Source of the DNA: Agapetus fuscipes
Taxonomy: Eukaryota; Arthropoda; Insecta; Trichoptera; Glossosomatidae
Length of the DNA: 64,000 bases
Direction of reading: 5' to 3'
Assembly (NCBI GenBank): GCA_951799405.1
Contig: OX637335.1
Location: forward strand, 19,348,342 to 19,412,341
The notes beneath the pieces are model-generated. The model was not told the origin of the DNA, ran no database searches, and worked only from the letters and a program-made list of their open reading frames with translations. Made by a program: the position numbers and the translations under genes. Below, in pieces: positions 10,912-21,265 of the stretch; the first letter of the stretch is position 1; each line of letters starts with the position of its first letter.

Positions 10912-11368
10912 TCGATAACTGCCGACAGGTCTTACAGTATCTCTTTGAAGATAGGATAAAATAAAACATGGCAGCGTATCAACAGCTCGCTGCCTTAGTT
11001 TTTGTTTTCCGTATAGACCATTAAGTAAATTTTACATGAGTAGGTAATGTTTGCATGTGTACTGGACCAATGTGTCTTATGAAAACAGGAAATTGATTTA
11101 AAAAATATTTAAAACAACTCTCACATAATCGAGTTTTACGTTTTTTCTTAGCTCAGATTGTGTATAATTTGATTCTTAAGACAACTGCATTAAAAAGTCA
11201 TATTTGACAAAATTGGTCCATACCTACGGCAAACAAGAACTGGGGGAGCGAGCTGAAGATCTATAAAGAACAACGAACAGCAGTTCAGGTAACGCCATTA
11301 TTTATTCCGTCATATCTTCAAATAGGTACGGTAAGATCTACCACCGACCGTCGAGACTTCCACCCCTG
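10912..11368. mobile_element. M3 palindromic MITE split by an M1
   Basis: The left arm with TTTGAAGATAGGATAAAATAA and the right arm with TTATTCCGTCATATCTTCAAAT are inverted copies. The right end CGTCGAGACTTCCACCCC equals that of the intact copy at 18,381. An M1 element sits between the arms. The extreme left end is missing. Confidence 0.7.
10988..11250 (+). mobile_element. M1 element with AGCT duplication
   Basis: Ends CGCTGCCTTAGTTTTTGTTT and, reversed, CGCTCCCCCAGTTCTTGTTT, flanked by AGCT at 10,984-10,987 and 11,251-11,254. The interior is two palindrome-like halves, with ACTGGACCAATGTGTCTTAT in the left half and TTTTTTCTTAGCTCAGATTG in the right. Subfamily shared with the copy at 48,309. 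Confidence 0.8.
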
Positions 11369-11607
11369 GTCTCCTTCGGCCTTTTTGTGCTGAAAATACT
11401 ACGCGCTATATGTTTGACGTTGCCTATTCTAATTATGCGATCAGCCTACATTGATGGAACTGATCGCATCGGGCTCTCTGTAGAATGTAAATGTTATAGA
11501 TGTTTTTGTTCTACCAATTATCCAACCTTTTCTATCCGTCTCTGAGAATTGTTTTTTTGAATGTTGCGATCAAAGTTTCGATTTTTACCCAAGCTTTCAC
11601 TGAGTAA

Positions 11608-12112
11608 CATCCCCCTTGTGCTTGTTTAGCTTATCTACTATTTGATTTAAATCCAACCTTTAAATGAAATAGTCTTACAAAAATCACATTCTGCACAATA
11701 TGAGCTAAGTAAAAATACGTAAAACACGATAATGTGAGAGCTGTTTTTAATGCTTTTAAAATCAATTTTCAGCATTCATAAGACACATAGGTTCATTACT
11801 ATATGGCTATAGGTACACATTACTTTACTTACTTTCTTCGGCTCATAAGCCTTGAAGGCTCAGGGCTTCTCGCACCACAATCCTCCAGGACTCTCTGTCT
11901 TGTTCTGCTTCCCTCCATGGTCCACTCACTCCCAGAACTTCAGCGTCGGCTTCAACGTTGTCTGCCCCCCGCATCCTGGGACGTCCGAGTGGTCTAACAC
12001 CTGAGGGGGCACCATCTAAGACTGTTCTCATGATTCTGGAGCCACAGAGGTACACATTGCTAATATGAAATTACCTCTGTTGGAGATAAGACTAACAAGC
12101 ACATATGGGACG
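11608..12112 (-). mobile_element. M1 element split by a LINE insertion
   Basis: Minus orientation. It starts CATCCCCCTTGTGCTTGTTT and ends ACAAGCACATATGGGACG. Removing 11,823-12,047 and one duplicated target restores the normal M1 interior (TAGGTTCATTAC...ATTGCTAATATG). Confidence 0.8.
11823..12047 (-). pseudogene. 5'-truncated LINE insertion with 11-bp duplication
   Basis: Flanked by AGGTACACATT at 11,811-11,821 and 12,048-12,058. The minus frame encodes only a C-terminus: SGVRPLGRPRMRGADNVEAD, then SGPWREAEQDRESWR. This is the GRPRxRWxDxVxxD...WREAAQDRxxWR ending of LINE ORF2. A short TAAG-type tail adjoins the left target copy, as expected for target-primed reverse transcription on the minus strand. 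Confidence 0.85.
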
Positions 12113-12148
12113 AGTTGAGTTGCAACGTGAAATTTTGTACTTGGTGCA

Positions 12149-12655
12149 CTGGCCGATTATACAATTATTCAAGCATCACAATCTGATAGCAATAACTCCC
12201 GCCAAGGGTTCTTTGTTGCGCAGACGCGATGCAACGTTTAATTTTATGGCTTTATAATAAAAAATCATTAAAATGCAATCTGCCCCTTTGGTAACGTCAG
12301 ATATGATAAACATGAAGAGAGATTTAATGCTGTGAGTATGGTTATCTTTACACTCGTAAGTAAATAATTATGTAGAATTTGTTCAGCCTCAAGTCTATAT
12401 ACGGCTTAACACGTTCAGTGTAATATGGATATAACTGTTTTGTTTTAAGAAATTCTAGGTATGTTTTAGTCTATTCTCGGTAATATGTACCTATTACTAT
12501 AATTTTTTTAACGATACAAAGAAGAATTTGAATCCAAGATAAAAATAAAAAACAATGTTTGAAGAACTTTTTATTGATTTTTTAAAATACAATCTTGGTT
12601 TCAAAGAGATGTCAATCAAAAAAAAAATTTTTTTTGCAAGTTTTTGTTATTATAT
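12149..12655. other. unrecognised AT-rich sequence
   Basis: No open frame or repeat family recognised. Confidence 0.4.
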
Positions 12656-12760
12656 TTTTGTTTGTTAATGAATCCTGTACGGGAGACTCCCTGGATTTCC
12701 GAGAGTTTAGAAGTCTATGACACTAGTTGTAGTGCCACAGAAGAGTGAGTAGGTACGTTA
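12656..12760 (+). repeat. R8 dispersed repeat
   Basis: TTAATGAATCCTGTACGGGA through GTCTATGACACTAGTTGTAG and a GCCACAGAAG motif. Two further plus-strand copies lie at 17,173 and 60,008. Class unknown. Confidence 0.55.
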
Positions 12761-12821
12761 CAAAGTTTACGCTTACAATTTTTTTTTTAGATTAACCATA
12801 TTACTGGTTCGGTTGACTAAT

Positions 12822-12990
12822 AGATTGGTATAACATTAAACTCCCATGCTGTACAAACTTGGTTCACTTTTTTCAATGCCACACCGGTGTCAGGGAACGG
12901 TGGCAGGAGTTGAAGTGTCTATGTTCATTTTAAATATGAGCCTTAAATGTCAATATATTTTGGCAACTTAGATTATAAATTCAATTACAA
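12822..12990 (+). mobile_element. TTAGA element, internally deleted
   Basis: Starts GGTATAACATTAAACTCCCAT, continues with TTGGTTCACTTTTTTCAATG and GTGTCAGGGAACGGTGGCAG, then jumps to TTTTGGCAACTTAGATTATA. Diverged. Confidence 0.6.
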
Positions 12991-13044
12991 TTGCCACATA
13001 GACAAATCTGTACCATAAATATTTTACCTTACAAATTGTTTCTA

Positions 13045-13425
13045 GATATTGCCACCTTACTTCCACGTTAATCGGAACTTACCTACTCAAAGTATAAAAC
13101 ATTCTGTCAAAACGCAAGCATAGCGTAAAACATAAAATATATTGAAACTGGAAAGCGGTTCTAGTGAGCATATTAGTTTGAATATATTTTTTTGTAAAAC
13201 TGTGGTCGAGTTTTACCTTAAAGTTTCTGTGTAATATTGCCACCTTATGCTTATCTGCACTTACCTACCCAAAGTATTAAACATTTTGTTGAAGCGCAAT
13301 CATAGAATATATTGAAACTAGAAAGCGGCTCTGGTGAGCATTTAAGATTGAATATATATTTTGTACAATGCTATGCATGAGTTTTATACTTAAAGTTTCA
13401 GTTTAGCCATCACCAGTTTGAGCCT
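13045..13425. repeat. tandem pair of M2 elements, period about 185 bp
   Basis: Two units, each beginning ATTGCCACCTTA, carry M2 palindromes (ACCTACTCAAAGTATAAAAC and ACCTACCCAAAGTATTAAAC starts). Because flank plus element is repeated, this is a local duplication and not two independent insertions. Confidence 0.65.
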
Positions 13426-13732
13426 CCCACCTAAGGCTGTGTTGATGTATTGCAGTTTGTTTCTCCCTTCCTTTAAATTAATGCTCTTATCCCTGCCCAA
13501 GGATATGCCTCGTATTTAGTGGGCCCGTGTCAATATGAATAAACAATACTGGGTTTTGTTTTATAAAACCTACTCACACTTATACATATGATACTTATAC
13601 CTACGTATACTTAAACGTGCATATGTGTGTACAAGATGCGTTCACAAAGTGTGAAGACAGGTCTGATAATTCAAAAACTACAAACAGTTTTTCCAGCAAT
13701 CTGAAATTTTTAAAGATGTTACTATATCACCA
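13426..13732. other. unrecognised sequence
   Basis: No gene or repeat family recognised. Confidence 0.4.
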
Positions 13733-13965
13733 CCTTAAAGGTAAAACTGAATAAGTGTTGATTCACTGACTAGAAAAATTGTAGGTGTTTTATTGGGGGT
13801 AATTTCTCAACGTAAGTGAACTCATTATGAACTATTGCTCATAACAAACTCCTTAACTACAGGGTTTTTGCACTTTTGTAGCGTTTATCTCGCAGAAAAT
13901 AGGGAAAAAGGAACATTTATCTGGGAAACCTTTGTAGGCTTAATATGCCAGTTTTACCTTTAAGG
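13733..13965. mobile_element. M7 element with 17-bp perfect terminal inverted repeats
   Basis: CCTTAAAGGTAAAACTG at 13,733-13,749 is the exact reverse complement of 13,949-13,965. The 233-bp interior is non-coding and matches the copies at 2,588 and 52,462. No target duplication is obvious. Terminal inverted repeats point to a DNA transposon derivative of unknown superfamily. Confidence 0.75.
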
Positions 13966-15792
13966 TATTTATTTTATTTTATTTTTTATTAAACAAACAG
14001 TTATACATGTACTTTATGTGAATAACAACATAGTTATAACAATTCAAAAACCAGCAAAGTAAAGACATGTCATTAACTCACCGCTGCCCTGGATATTTTT
14101 CATTATTTCTAGACGCTCTGCCTCTCCTAATCAGCTAAATGGTTCCCATTTCTGTGTTTATTTCAAGCCTGAAATCGAAATACCGGGAAAATTTAACTAC
14201 TAAGCCTTCATAAGAAATAATAAACAGCCCACACTAACATAATAACAAACAATGGTTTCTTGATGCTTAAAGATGCCTTGAAGAATTTTACTAAAAAAAT
14301 CATACATTAGATCAGTCTTGAAACTTTGTGAGAACACAAAATATTTATAAACATGATAAATGCTGCGCCGGGAAGGTTGAAGGTAAAAGTGATTAATTGA
14401 AGATGAAAAAAGTAAAGGAGATTGTTGTGCCTTTCAACGGCGCTTTGTGTTGAATGCAAGTGGTTGTATGCATTTAAAATTGACAAGGGGAAAGAAATAA
14501 TGACCTGTTAGTGAGATCATTTAAAAAAATAATGATTCGAATGAAATAAAAAAATGCAGATATTATATTTTTCTTATTGCAAAATTTGGATGCAAGTGCT
14601 CAATGTTGCTGTTTTTTTTTAAATGACTACGTCAAGGTAAACACTCTCTTCTAAAAGCCTCTAAAAAATAGATTTTAGACACATGAATGCAATTTACGAT
14701 ACTGACACATTAAATATAAGATTAAGACGAAAAAACACTGATTCTGGATTTCCAAAATATAACATACTTTGATAAACAATGCATACTCATAAATAGGTTT
14801 AGAAAAAATATCAAATCTGAACAAAATACTTTTTTATGAACAAAGAAAAAAAAATAGTCCACCAAAAGTTAACAAACAAAATACAGCTAAAAAAACGTGC
14901 TACTCGTATTTAGAGACAGAAAACCGTCTCGAAAATCGAAACTCATTCTTGCTTATATTAATATTCTATACACAAGAGCATGATCCATAGACCATCTACG
15001 AATTACATGGATCTTAAAAATACCGTAGGTACGACTCTAGTTTAGTATCACGTTTATTTTTTCAAGCAATAAGATCTTTTAAAAAAGGAAACAATCTATT
15101 TATTGAAACAAAATAACCTTATCAGTCACTAATAAGCCTATTTGTTTATTTACTATACTTATAAAACCAACACTTCGTCGTGTGGGTGATCAGATGATAT
15201 GATGACGCAAGATATATTTCTGTGTTCATACATTACAATGTCAAAGCACACTAATAATTATCTTTGTTTCGTAACACAATAGTGAACAACCTTGAATAAT
15301 TTAAGACACAAGAATTTCACCTTATGGTGATGGGGCATAAAGGTGTCCCTATCGAACCATTCTGAGAGGATTTTTCAGGCATAAAAATATGTATGAACAA
15401 AATATATAAACCGAGAAATGGGTGAAGATTTTTGTACGGTGTAGAAATATTCGGACAGAAAATAATAATATTATTTTAGAGTACCTACAGATGAGACTCC
15501 TCGACGCAATGATGGAAAAAATATCAACGCGTATTCAAGCACCAAACTCTAAGCTGTAGATTTTTTTTAAAATCTTACGACTTATCCGAGCAATAATGAA
15601 TTCCTGTTTGTAAATTTCAAAAATGTTTGAAAATTTTACGTGCACACGTAATTCAAAAAGTATTTAGTAGGATTTTTCTAATTTAAATCATCGGCTTTTT
15701 AGTACCTACTACAAAGATATAAATGCTAATAGCTAAATTGGTTGGAAAAAAAAACAAGATCGTTTTTAGTTTAAAAAATTCAAAGACTGTAT
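13966..15792. other. long unrecognised AT-rich stretch
   Basis: About 1.8 kb without a recognisable gene or a repeat shared with the rest of the window. May be unique intergenic or intronic DNA. Confidence 0.4.
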
Positions 15793-15885
15793 TATTCTCA
15801 AACAGCAATGCCATTGCTCATCCGCAGCCTACAATGAATTTTCAGCATAAAAATCAATGATCCGTAAGTAAGCTATGGATAAAAT
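15793..15885 (+). repeat. R10 dispersed repeat
   Basis: TTATTCTCAAACAGCAATGC, CTCATCCGCAGCCTACAATG and CAATGATCCG. Other copies at 25,433 (minus) and 63,750 (plus). Class unknown. Confidence 0.55.
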
Positions 15886-16689
15886 GTTTTGTGAATAGCA
15901 ATGTCAGAAATTAGAATTTTAATGAAACAAATTAAATGGGCCTTTCAATATATTTTACGTAATTTTTTTATTTGTTCTTTTTTCATTAATACTCATGATT
16001 TCAATCATTTGAATTGTGGTTCCGAAATAAAAAAAATATATATAAGCTCATGGCTCTTGAGATAGGAACCCCCAGATATCTTTTCACCTTTAAGAAGGTC
16101 TTCCAGCTGGAAGTTTACCTATTGGCATCATATTAGCTACGCTGTGAGTGAGTCTTTCATGACTTATTTTGTAGACAAAATCTCTCCAAAATAACCTCCT
16201 GGATCCGCTTCATCTCATTTAATTCTGTCTTTACAGACAATGTCCAAAATACTCATCAGAACAACTAAAATCAAAGATCTTTGAATGGCCACAGGAAGAA
16301 CATTGCAAGGTCGCATCCGGATGACCACATACAAATGTCTATAAAATAGAGGCTATTAATTTGAAAATAATAAAAAATAAGTGGATCAAAAGTGTTGTAA
16401 TTTATGTTGTATAAATCTCTACCTTTGTAGGGAATAAGTGGCAGTAAAATCTCCAAATTTATTCGTACTTATTCCTTATAAATTTATTCTTTTGTATGAG
16501 TATAATGCGACGCTTTGTTGGGCGGGCTTTTGTGGTATATGTAATATGTTTTTATCATAAAAAAGTGAGATATGTCACCATCATTCATCGCACTAAAATA
16601 GACTGGAATATGACTTAACTGAGAGAAAATTCTCCTTTCTTGGTATCCGAAGCATTTCATCATATTTATCATTTTCATCTTGAACTCGA
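15886..16689. other. unrecognised sequence
   Basis: Includes small minus frames at 16,271-16,456 and 16,484-16,696 without family resemblance. Confidence 0.35.
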
Positions 16690-16850
16690 TAGACATGGGT
16701 GGTCCTTACTTAAATTAAGGATTCTCCTCCATTGCCTTTGTTTTCTAGCACTGAATGTCTGCTTAGGCTGCATCAGCTCTAAATCCATCCATCTTTTGCA
16801 TTTCTGACCTTCCTGGTTTTTTTTACCTCGTAGTGCTGAAAGCGCTAAGT
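16690..16850 (-). pseudogene. LINE C-terminal relic
   Basis: The minus frame reads GQKCKRWMDLELMQ, then FSARKQRQWRRILNLSKDHP. This resembles the RPRKRWMD...A-DR-x-x-W-R-R-I end of LINE ORF2. Short and decayed. Confidence 0.45.
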
Positions 16851-16867
16851 AGGTACAGAATGATTCA

Positions 16868-17172
16868 AGTTGATAGCTCAATTGGCAGAGTGCTTGCATT
16901 CCATGCCAAGAGCCTGGGCTCGAATCCCACTGAGGATGTCAGAAATAATTTACCGTTTCGATGTTTATTTGAAAATTCAAAATAAAATCCCAACAAGATT
17001 AACTCAGCTTTAAAAAAAACGTGTATTTGTCCCCTCGGAAGCTGAAAAACCCGCACTTTGACGGAAGTAAATGGTGTAAAGCGGCCCTCTTACCTGTAAA
17101 AATAAATACGCTCCACTCGCCACATGTGACCTCTTCGAGGAAAACGTGACAAAAAGTTACGCTTTATGTTTT
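16868..17172 (+). mobile_element. SINE-A copy, full length
   Basis: A box TAGCTCAATTGG, B-box-like GGGCTCGAATCCC, body GTCAGAAATAATTTACCG, the middle with CCTGTAAAAATAAATACG and the end AAAAGTTACGCTTTATG. R8 follows immediately. Confidence 0.85.
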
Positions 17173-17300
17173 TTAATGAATCCTGTGCGGAACACTCTAG
17201 ATTTCAGAGATTCTAGGGGTCTATGACACTTTTTGTATTGCCGCAGAAGTGTTGGTGATGTGTGATATGTGTAGTTTAGCGTCGTTAACAGGATAGGAAG
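17173..17300 (+). repeat. R8 dispersed repeat
   Basis: TTAATGAATCCTGTGCGGAA, GGTCTATGACACTTTTTGTA, GCCGCAGAAG. Second of three copies. Confidence 0.55.
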
Positions 17301-17735
17301 GAAAACATCACACATTTTTTCACCATCTAACGAGTAAAGTACAGTTTAGAAAGCACTCGGCGTTACGGTGAACTATCGACCAATTGTTGTAAAACGTGAA
17401 GCTGCAGCCGAGATGATTTATATCTGAGATGGTGTGAGGCTGCGCGCCATCTGCCGTGAGAAGTGATAAAGCTTCATTAGGAGGTGTGTGGGAGGTGGAA
17501 GAGAGCGTGTGGGAAGTGAGAGATGATGAGGGACCAGAGTACGGGAACAAATGGAAGAAACGGGATACTTGCGAGGGCTGCAGTGGTTATAACTGCAAGT
17601 ACAACAACAAAGAAAACACAATAAATTTTTGGACTAAAATTTTTATTCAGATTTTTTTATTGAGGTCAGTGTGTTGGACTTAACGAAAACATTGTTTTGT
17701 AAAGGTTTATTACGTTAAGATTTTTAAAGAATAAT
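17301..17735. other. unrecognised, GC-richer than average
   Basis: 17,400-17,600 is relatively GC-rich with small frames on both strands (17,456-17,683 plus, 17,320-17,621 minus). None resembles a known protein. Confidence 0.3.
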
Positions 17736-17868
17736 CTTGTTTTATTTTCACTTTTTTTATTATGTATATAAAGGACACAAACGTTTTCGACTACTTCGTA
17801 GTCATCAAAAACTAAATAAAGATGAATTTTCACAGTGTTAATGCACCAACCATCCAAAATATTTAAAG
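17736..17868 (+). mobile_element. M5 half element
   Basis: One M5 arm (CAAACGTTTTCGACTACTTC) joined to GATGAATTTTCACAGTGTTA and CCAACCATCCAAAATA. The latter segment appears inverted at 18,797. Confidence 0.65.
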
Positions 17869-18006
17869 AATAAAATTAAAGTTCTTACGGTGTTATTTGA
17901 ATCAAACAAATCAACGGATAATCAATTGTTTAAAATGAATTTTCCATTCGGAAAACAATGATCGTGGATTAAGTATGAATAAGGTTATATGAACAACCCT
18001 GTAAGT

Positions 18007-18259
18007 CTTCTTCTTCTTCGTGTCAGCTTCACACCGTATTGGCCCAGTAACGAGCTCTTTGGTTTCCCGCAAAGAGATCATCCATGGAGCAGCTTGTCGG
18101 ACAGGAAGGACAACACCGCAAGTGCTCCATAGTTTGCTGAGCTCCACACTCACATAGTGTAGAGTCCTCCCGTCCCAGAAATCCCCAGGTCAGCATGTTG
18201 GCCCGGGCTCTTCCAACATTGGTCCTCAATCTGTTCATGGATTTCCACACGGGCCACTC
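18007..18259 (-). pseudogene. 5'-truncated LINE insertion with (GAA)n tail
   Basis: Flanked by GTAAGT at 18,001-18,006 and 18,260-18,265. The minus frame reads MWKSMNRLRTNVGRARANML, then DSTLCECGAQQTMEHLRCCP and RARYWANTV. This is a Jockey/R1-type C-terminus with the CxCG...T-x-x-H-x-x-x-x-C zinc-finger-like motif. The (GAA)n tail lies at the left. Confidence 0.8.
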
Positions 18260-18380
18260 GTAAGTACAAAGTTGTTATTGAGGTTAATTATTTTTAATGT
18301 TGACATATTTTCCTTATCACACCTCTATTATATTTGTACTTACCAAGAATATTTCATTTTTCATAATAAAAAACTCAAGC

Positions 18381-18578
18381 CAGGGCTGGAAGTCTCAGTG
18401 ACTGTCGATAAATCTTCTCGTATATATTTGAAGATAAGACGGCATAAAACATGGCTATGCCTGAACAGTTGATCATTGTTCCATATAAAATGTATCAACT
18501 GTTGACCATGCTTTTTTCCATCCTATCTTCAAATAGGTACGGTAAGATCTAGCGACGATCGTCGAGACTTCCACCCCA
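18381..18578. mobile_element. M3 palindromic MITE, complete
   Basis: The left end CAGGGCTGGAAGTCTC and the right end, reversed CTGGGGTGGAAGTCTC, form long inverted repeats of about 75 bp (ATTTGAAGATAAGACGG against CCTATCTTCAAAT). Non-coding. hAT-like CAGGG terminus, but no matching 8-bp duplication was seen. Confidence 0.75.
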
Positions 18579-18796
18579 GATAAATACAAATTGTACGGTA
18601 AAATTTGACCACCTTCTCCGCAAGGCCCAGTTCATGCACGGCCATATTTTATCACTTTCTATCGATATGATTGCTAAGTTAGACAAGACTTAAGGGGCTG
18701 GTATTTTTTTTATGTTGTGTTTAAAATGATAACATCCAGAATAATGAGGTTCTCTAGATAATTTAGTATACCTACACAGATTGAAAAATATATTAA

Positions 18797-19229
18797 TATT
18801 TTGGATGGTTGGTGCATTAACACTGTGAAAATTCATCTTTATTTATTAAAAAATCTTGTTTTATTTTCACTTTTTTTATTATTTATATAAAGGACACAAA
18901 CGTTTTCGACTACTTCGTATTCATCATCAGGTGATAAAAAAATTATAATATCAACAATTATATTTTTTAAACAATCAATTATTTTTATAACTTAGACTAT
19001 TTCATATCTATGTGTATTGTTTTGAATATTTTTAATTTTTAATTTTTGAACAATGGTTAAATACCTACCTATTTTATTTACCTATTTTAATTTTGTGAAT
19101 TTCTAGTGTACCTTCTGACAAATATTATAATTTTTTTATCACCTGATGATGACTACGAAGTAGTCGAAAACGTTTATGTCCTTTATATAAATAATAAAAA
19201 AAGTGAAAATAAAACAAGATTTTTTAATA
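18797..19229. mobile_element. M5 long palindromic element
   Basis: The arms 18,842 to about 18,955 and 19,125-19,229 are near-perfect inverted copies (AAACGTTTTCGACTACTTCG; ATCACCTGATGATGACTACG). An extra left segment (TTTTGGATGGTTGGTGCATT) is the inverse of one at 17,820-17,860. The transcript would form a stem of about 105 bp. No coding capacity. Confidence 0.8.
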
Positions 19230-19461
19230 ACTAAATAATGAAAAATATATATATACCTACGTCTTCCACTGAAAAACGTAAAAAAAACGCTTGGCAAAAA
19301 TTGACGAAGAAGAATGAAGGTATTTGTTTTTGATAAAATATATGTCCGGTCAATAGCTCAGTTGCTAGAGTACTTGCATTCTACCCTGTGAGCTCGGGTT
19401 CGAATCCCGCCGAGGGTGTCAGAAATGATTTCCCGTTTCGGTGTTTATTTCACACTCCATA

Positions 19462-19694
19462 CCGGTCCGTAGCTCAGTGGTAACACTGCGGACTCTGAAT
19501 GGAAAGGTTGTGGGTTCGATTCCCGGCGGAGCACAAAAAATATACCATTTATATTTTCAAATTTGCTCTTCGCCGGGTTGAAAAATTCATAAAACCTTTA
19601 CCAATGATCGGTCACCAAAGGTCCATCCAGCCTTACAGCAACTGGGTCTTGCTTGTGATTTGGCGCTTTGTAGCGACGACGATCAAGCTCGTAA
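19462..19694 (+). mobile_element. SINE-B copy, 3'-truncated, in dimer
   Basis: A box TAGCTCAGTGG, B box GGTTCGATTCC, then CGGCGGAGCACAAAAAATAT and a body with GCTCTTCGCCGGGTTGAAAA. It stops at CGATCAAGCTCGT, where full copies continue for about 75 bp more. Confidence 0.8.
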
Positions 19695-19696
19695 AA

Positions 19697-19954
19697 AGGT
19701 CGATAGCTCAATTGGTAGAATGCTTGCATTCCATTCCGAGAGCAAGGGTTCGATCTCAAAAGGTTTACTCAGCCTTCACAAGAAATGAGAACCAGCCCCC
19801 CCGGGAGCTGGGAAACCCCCACTTCAACTGAAAGTGGTTGGTGTGAGGCCGGCCCCCTTACCTGTAAAAATAAATAGGTCCCGAAGCGCCACATGCGACC
19901 CCTTCGAGGATAACGCAGGCAAGAAGTTACACTATATGTGTAGCTTAGTTGCGT
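19697..19954 (+). mobile_element. inner SINE-A with internal deletion
   Basis: The head GGTCGATAGCTCAATTGG and B-box region AAGGGTTCGATCTC jump directly to AAGGTTTACTCAGCCTTC, losing about 70 bp of body. The 3' end is complete (ACTATATGTGTAGCTTAG). Confidence 0.8.
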
Positions 19955-20173
19955 TCCATAATAAAAAAAACCGGCAAGGTTTACTCAGCCTTCATAAGAA
20001 ATGAGTGCCAGCCCCCGCGGGAGCTGGGAAACCCCCCCATTTCACTGAAGTGGTTGGTGTAAGGCCGGCCGGGTAAAAATAAATAGGTTCACTCGCCATA
20101 TGCGACCCCTTTGGGTATAACGCGGCAAGGAGTGACACTATATGTGTAGCTTAGTTGCGTTTTTTTGCATTTT

Positions 20174-20722
20174 ACACCATCTTCGCTGTTAACTGACAAT
20201 CGTAAAACAAATATCAGCTGCTGCAATGTGGTTCGGCTGGCGTAATAATGAGGTACCGTTCACACGAGGCAGTGGCTGACTTGCACAGATGATGCATGAG
20301 AAAGCCAATTATTAGTCTCTGCCGAGATTGACAAGGTAATTGCAACAATTTCGCGTGCAACTAAACGGACTACCGGTGTTCTGAGCACGCATTAATTTAA
20401 CGCTTAAAATTAATAATAAGATCATAAAAATAAATAAGCTATTTTGTTGTTGTATGGAGTTCTTGGCTGCCCTTTTTTAACGGTAAAATGTTACATCTGT
20501 TCAGACTTTTACATGAAATTCTTCATACTGTGAAGACTACTAAAAGTGATCCGATTTATTATCATACGAACGATATATACTATTCATATTCATCAGATTC
20601 AAATAGAAAATGGATGGTGAACAAATTAAAATCAACTGAGAAAAAAATAACCAAATCGATTGAAGAGACGAGTAGTTTATTTCCAAAATTTGATAATTGT
20701 AACCTTGTTTATTTTTACAATT
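20174..20722. other. unrecognised sequence
   Basis: A 78-codon plus frame at 20,488-20,724 (lysine/serine-rich) has no family resemblance and ends at a SINE border. Confidence 0.3.
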
Positions 20723-20948
20723 AAGGGCCTTTCACCAACCACTTAACTTAAATGGGGTTTCTCAGCACCCAAGGAGGCTTGTACTCATTTCTTGGGAAGC
20801 CTGAGTAAGCCTTGCCGGCATTATTTTGTAGTATGGATTTAAAATAAACACCGAAATGGGAAATCATTTCTGATACTCTCGGTGGGATTTGAACCCGAGC
20901 GCTCGGTATGGAATGCAAGCACGCTACCAACTGAGCTATCAACCGGAC
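20723..20948 (-). mobile_element. SINE-A copy lacking 3' end
   Basis: The head at the right contains AACTGAGCTATCAACCGG and the B box GGATTTGAACCCG. The body runs to CACCAACCACTTAACTTAAA at the left, where the 3' terminal 100 bp are missing. Confidence 0.8.
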
Positions 20949-20959
20949 AATTTTATACA

Positions 20960-21078
20960 CATGGACTTGAAATATACACCGATATGGGAAATCATTTCTG
21001 ACACTCTCCGTGGGATTCGAATCCGAGCTCTCGGCATAGAACGCAAGCTTTCTACCAAGTGAACTATCGACCGGACAA
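20960..21078 (-). mobile_element. SINE-A head fragment
   Basis: B box GGGATTCGAATCC and reversed A box GAACTATCGACCGGAC with the first 60 bp of body. In the same orientation as the adjacent copy. Confidence 0.75.
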
Positions 21079-21265
21079 TTTTTAAAAGTGACATTAATGG
21101 AGCATTTAAGTTGATGGATATAATATGATATCATCTCGATTAATATGTCAATTGCTTGCCATCAATATTTACTAATTATACAATTATTATTATTGTACAA
21201 TCGTGACCTGTTTGTGTATGCACAATAACCACGTTGTTCTTCATCGTCATCATCATCATCTTGGT

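Larger units (their letters stand above)
10692..12148. mobile_element. M2 MITE split by a 1.3-kb stack of insertions
   Basis: The left part (10,692 to about 10,808) holds the family's left end, loop and GCATTTTCGGTTAAACGC. The missing right end, GTTGAGTTGCAACG then TTTTGTACTTGG, resumes at about 12,113-12,148. The intervening block consists of a LINE relic, an M3 split by an M1, and another M1 split by a LINE. The reading rests on the two parts completing one M2 consensus. Confidence 0.65.
19344..20173 (+). mobile_element. outer SINE-A split by a SINE dimer
   Basis: The head (A box TAGCTCAGTTGC, B box GGTTCGAATCCCG) and first body segment run to 19,461. The rest resumes at 19,961 with ATAAAAAAAACCGGCAAGG and runs to the end TGTGTAGCTTAGTTGCG. 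The break carries the duplicated TCCATA. Confidence 0.85.

Noticed and set aside
16090..16280. further LINE C-terminal relic on the minus strand
   Set aside because: Only vague resemblance, with frame changes every few codons; not enough to call.
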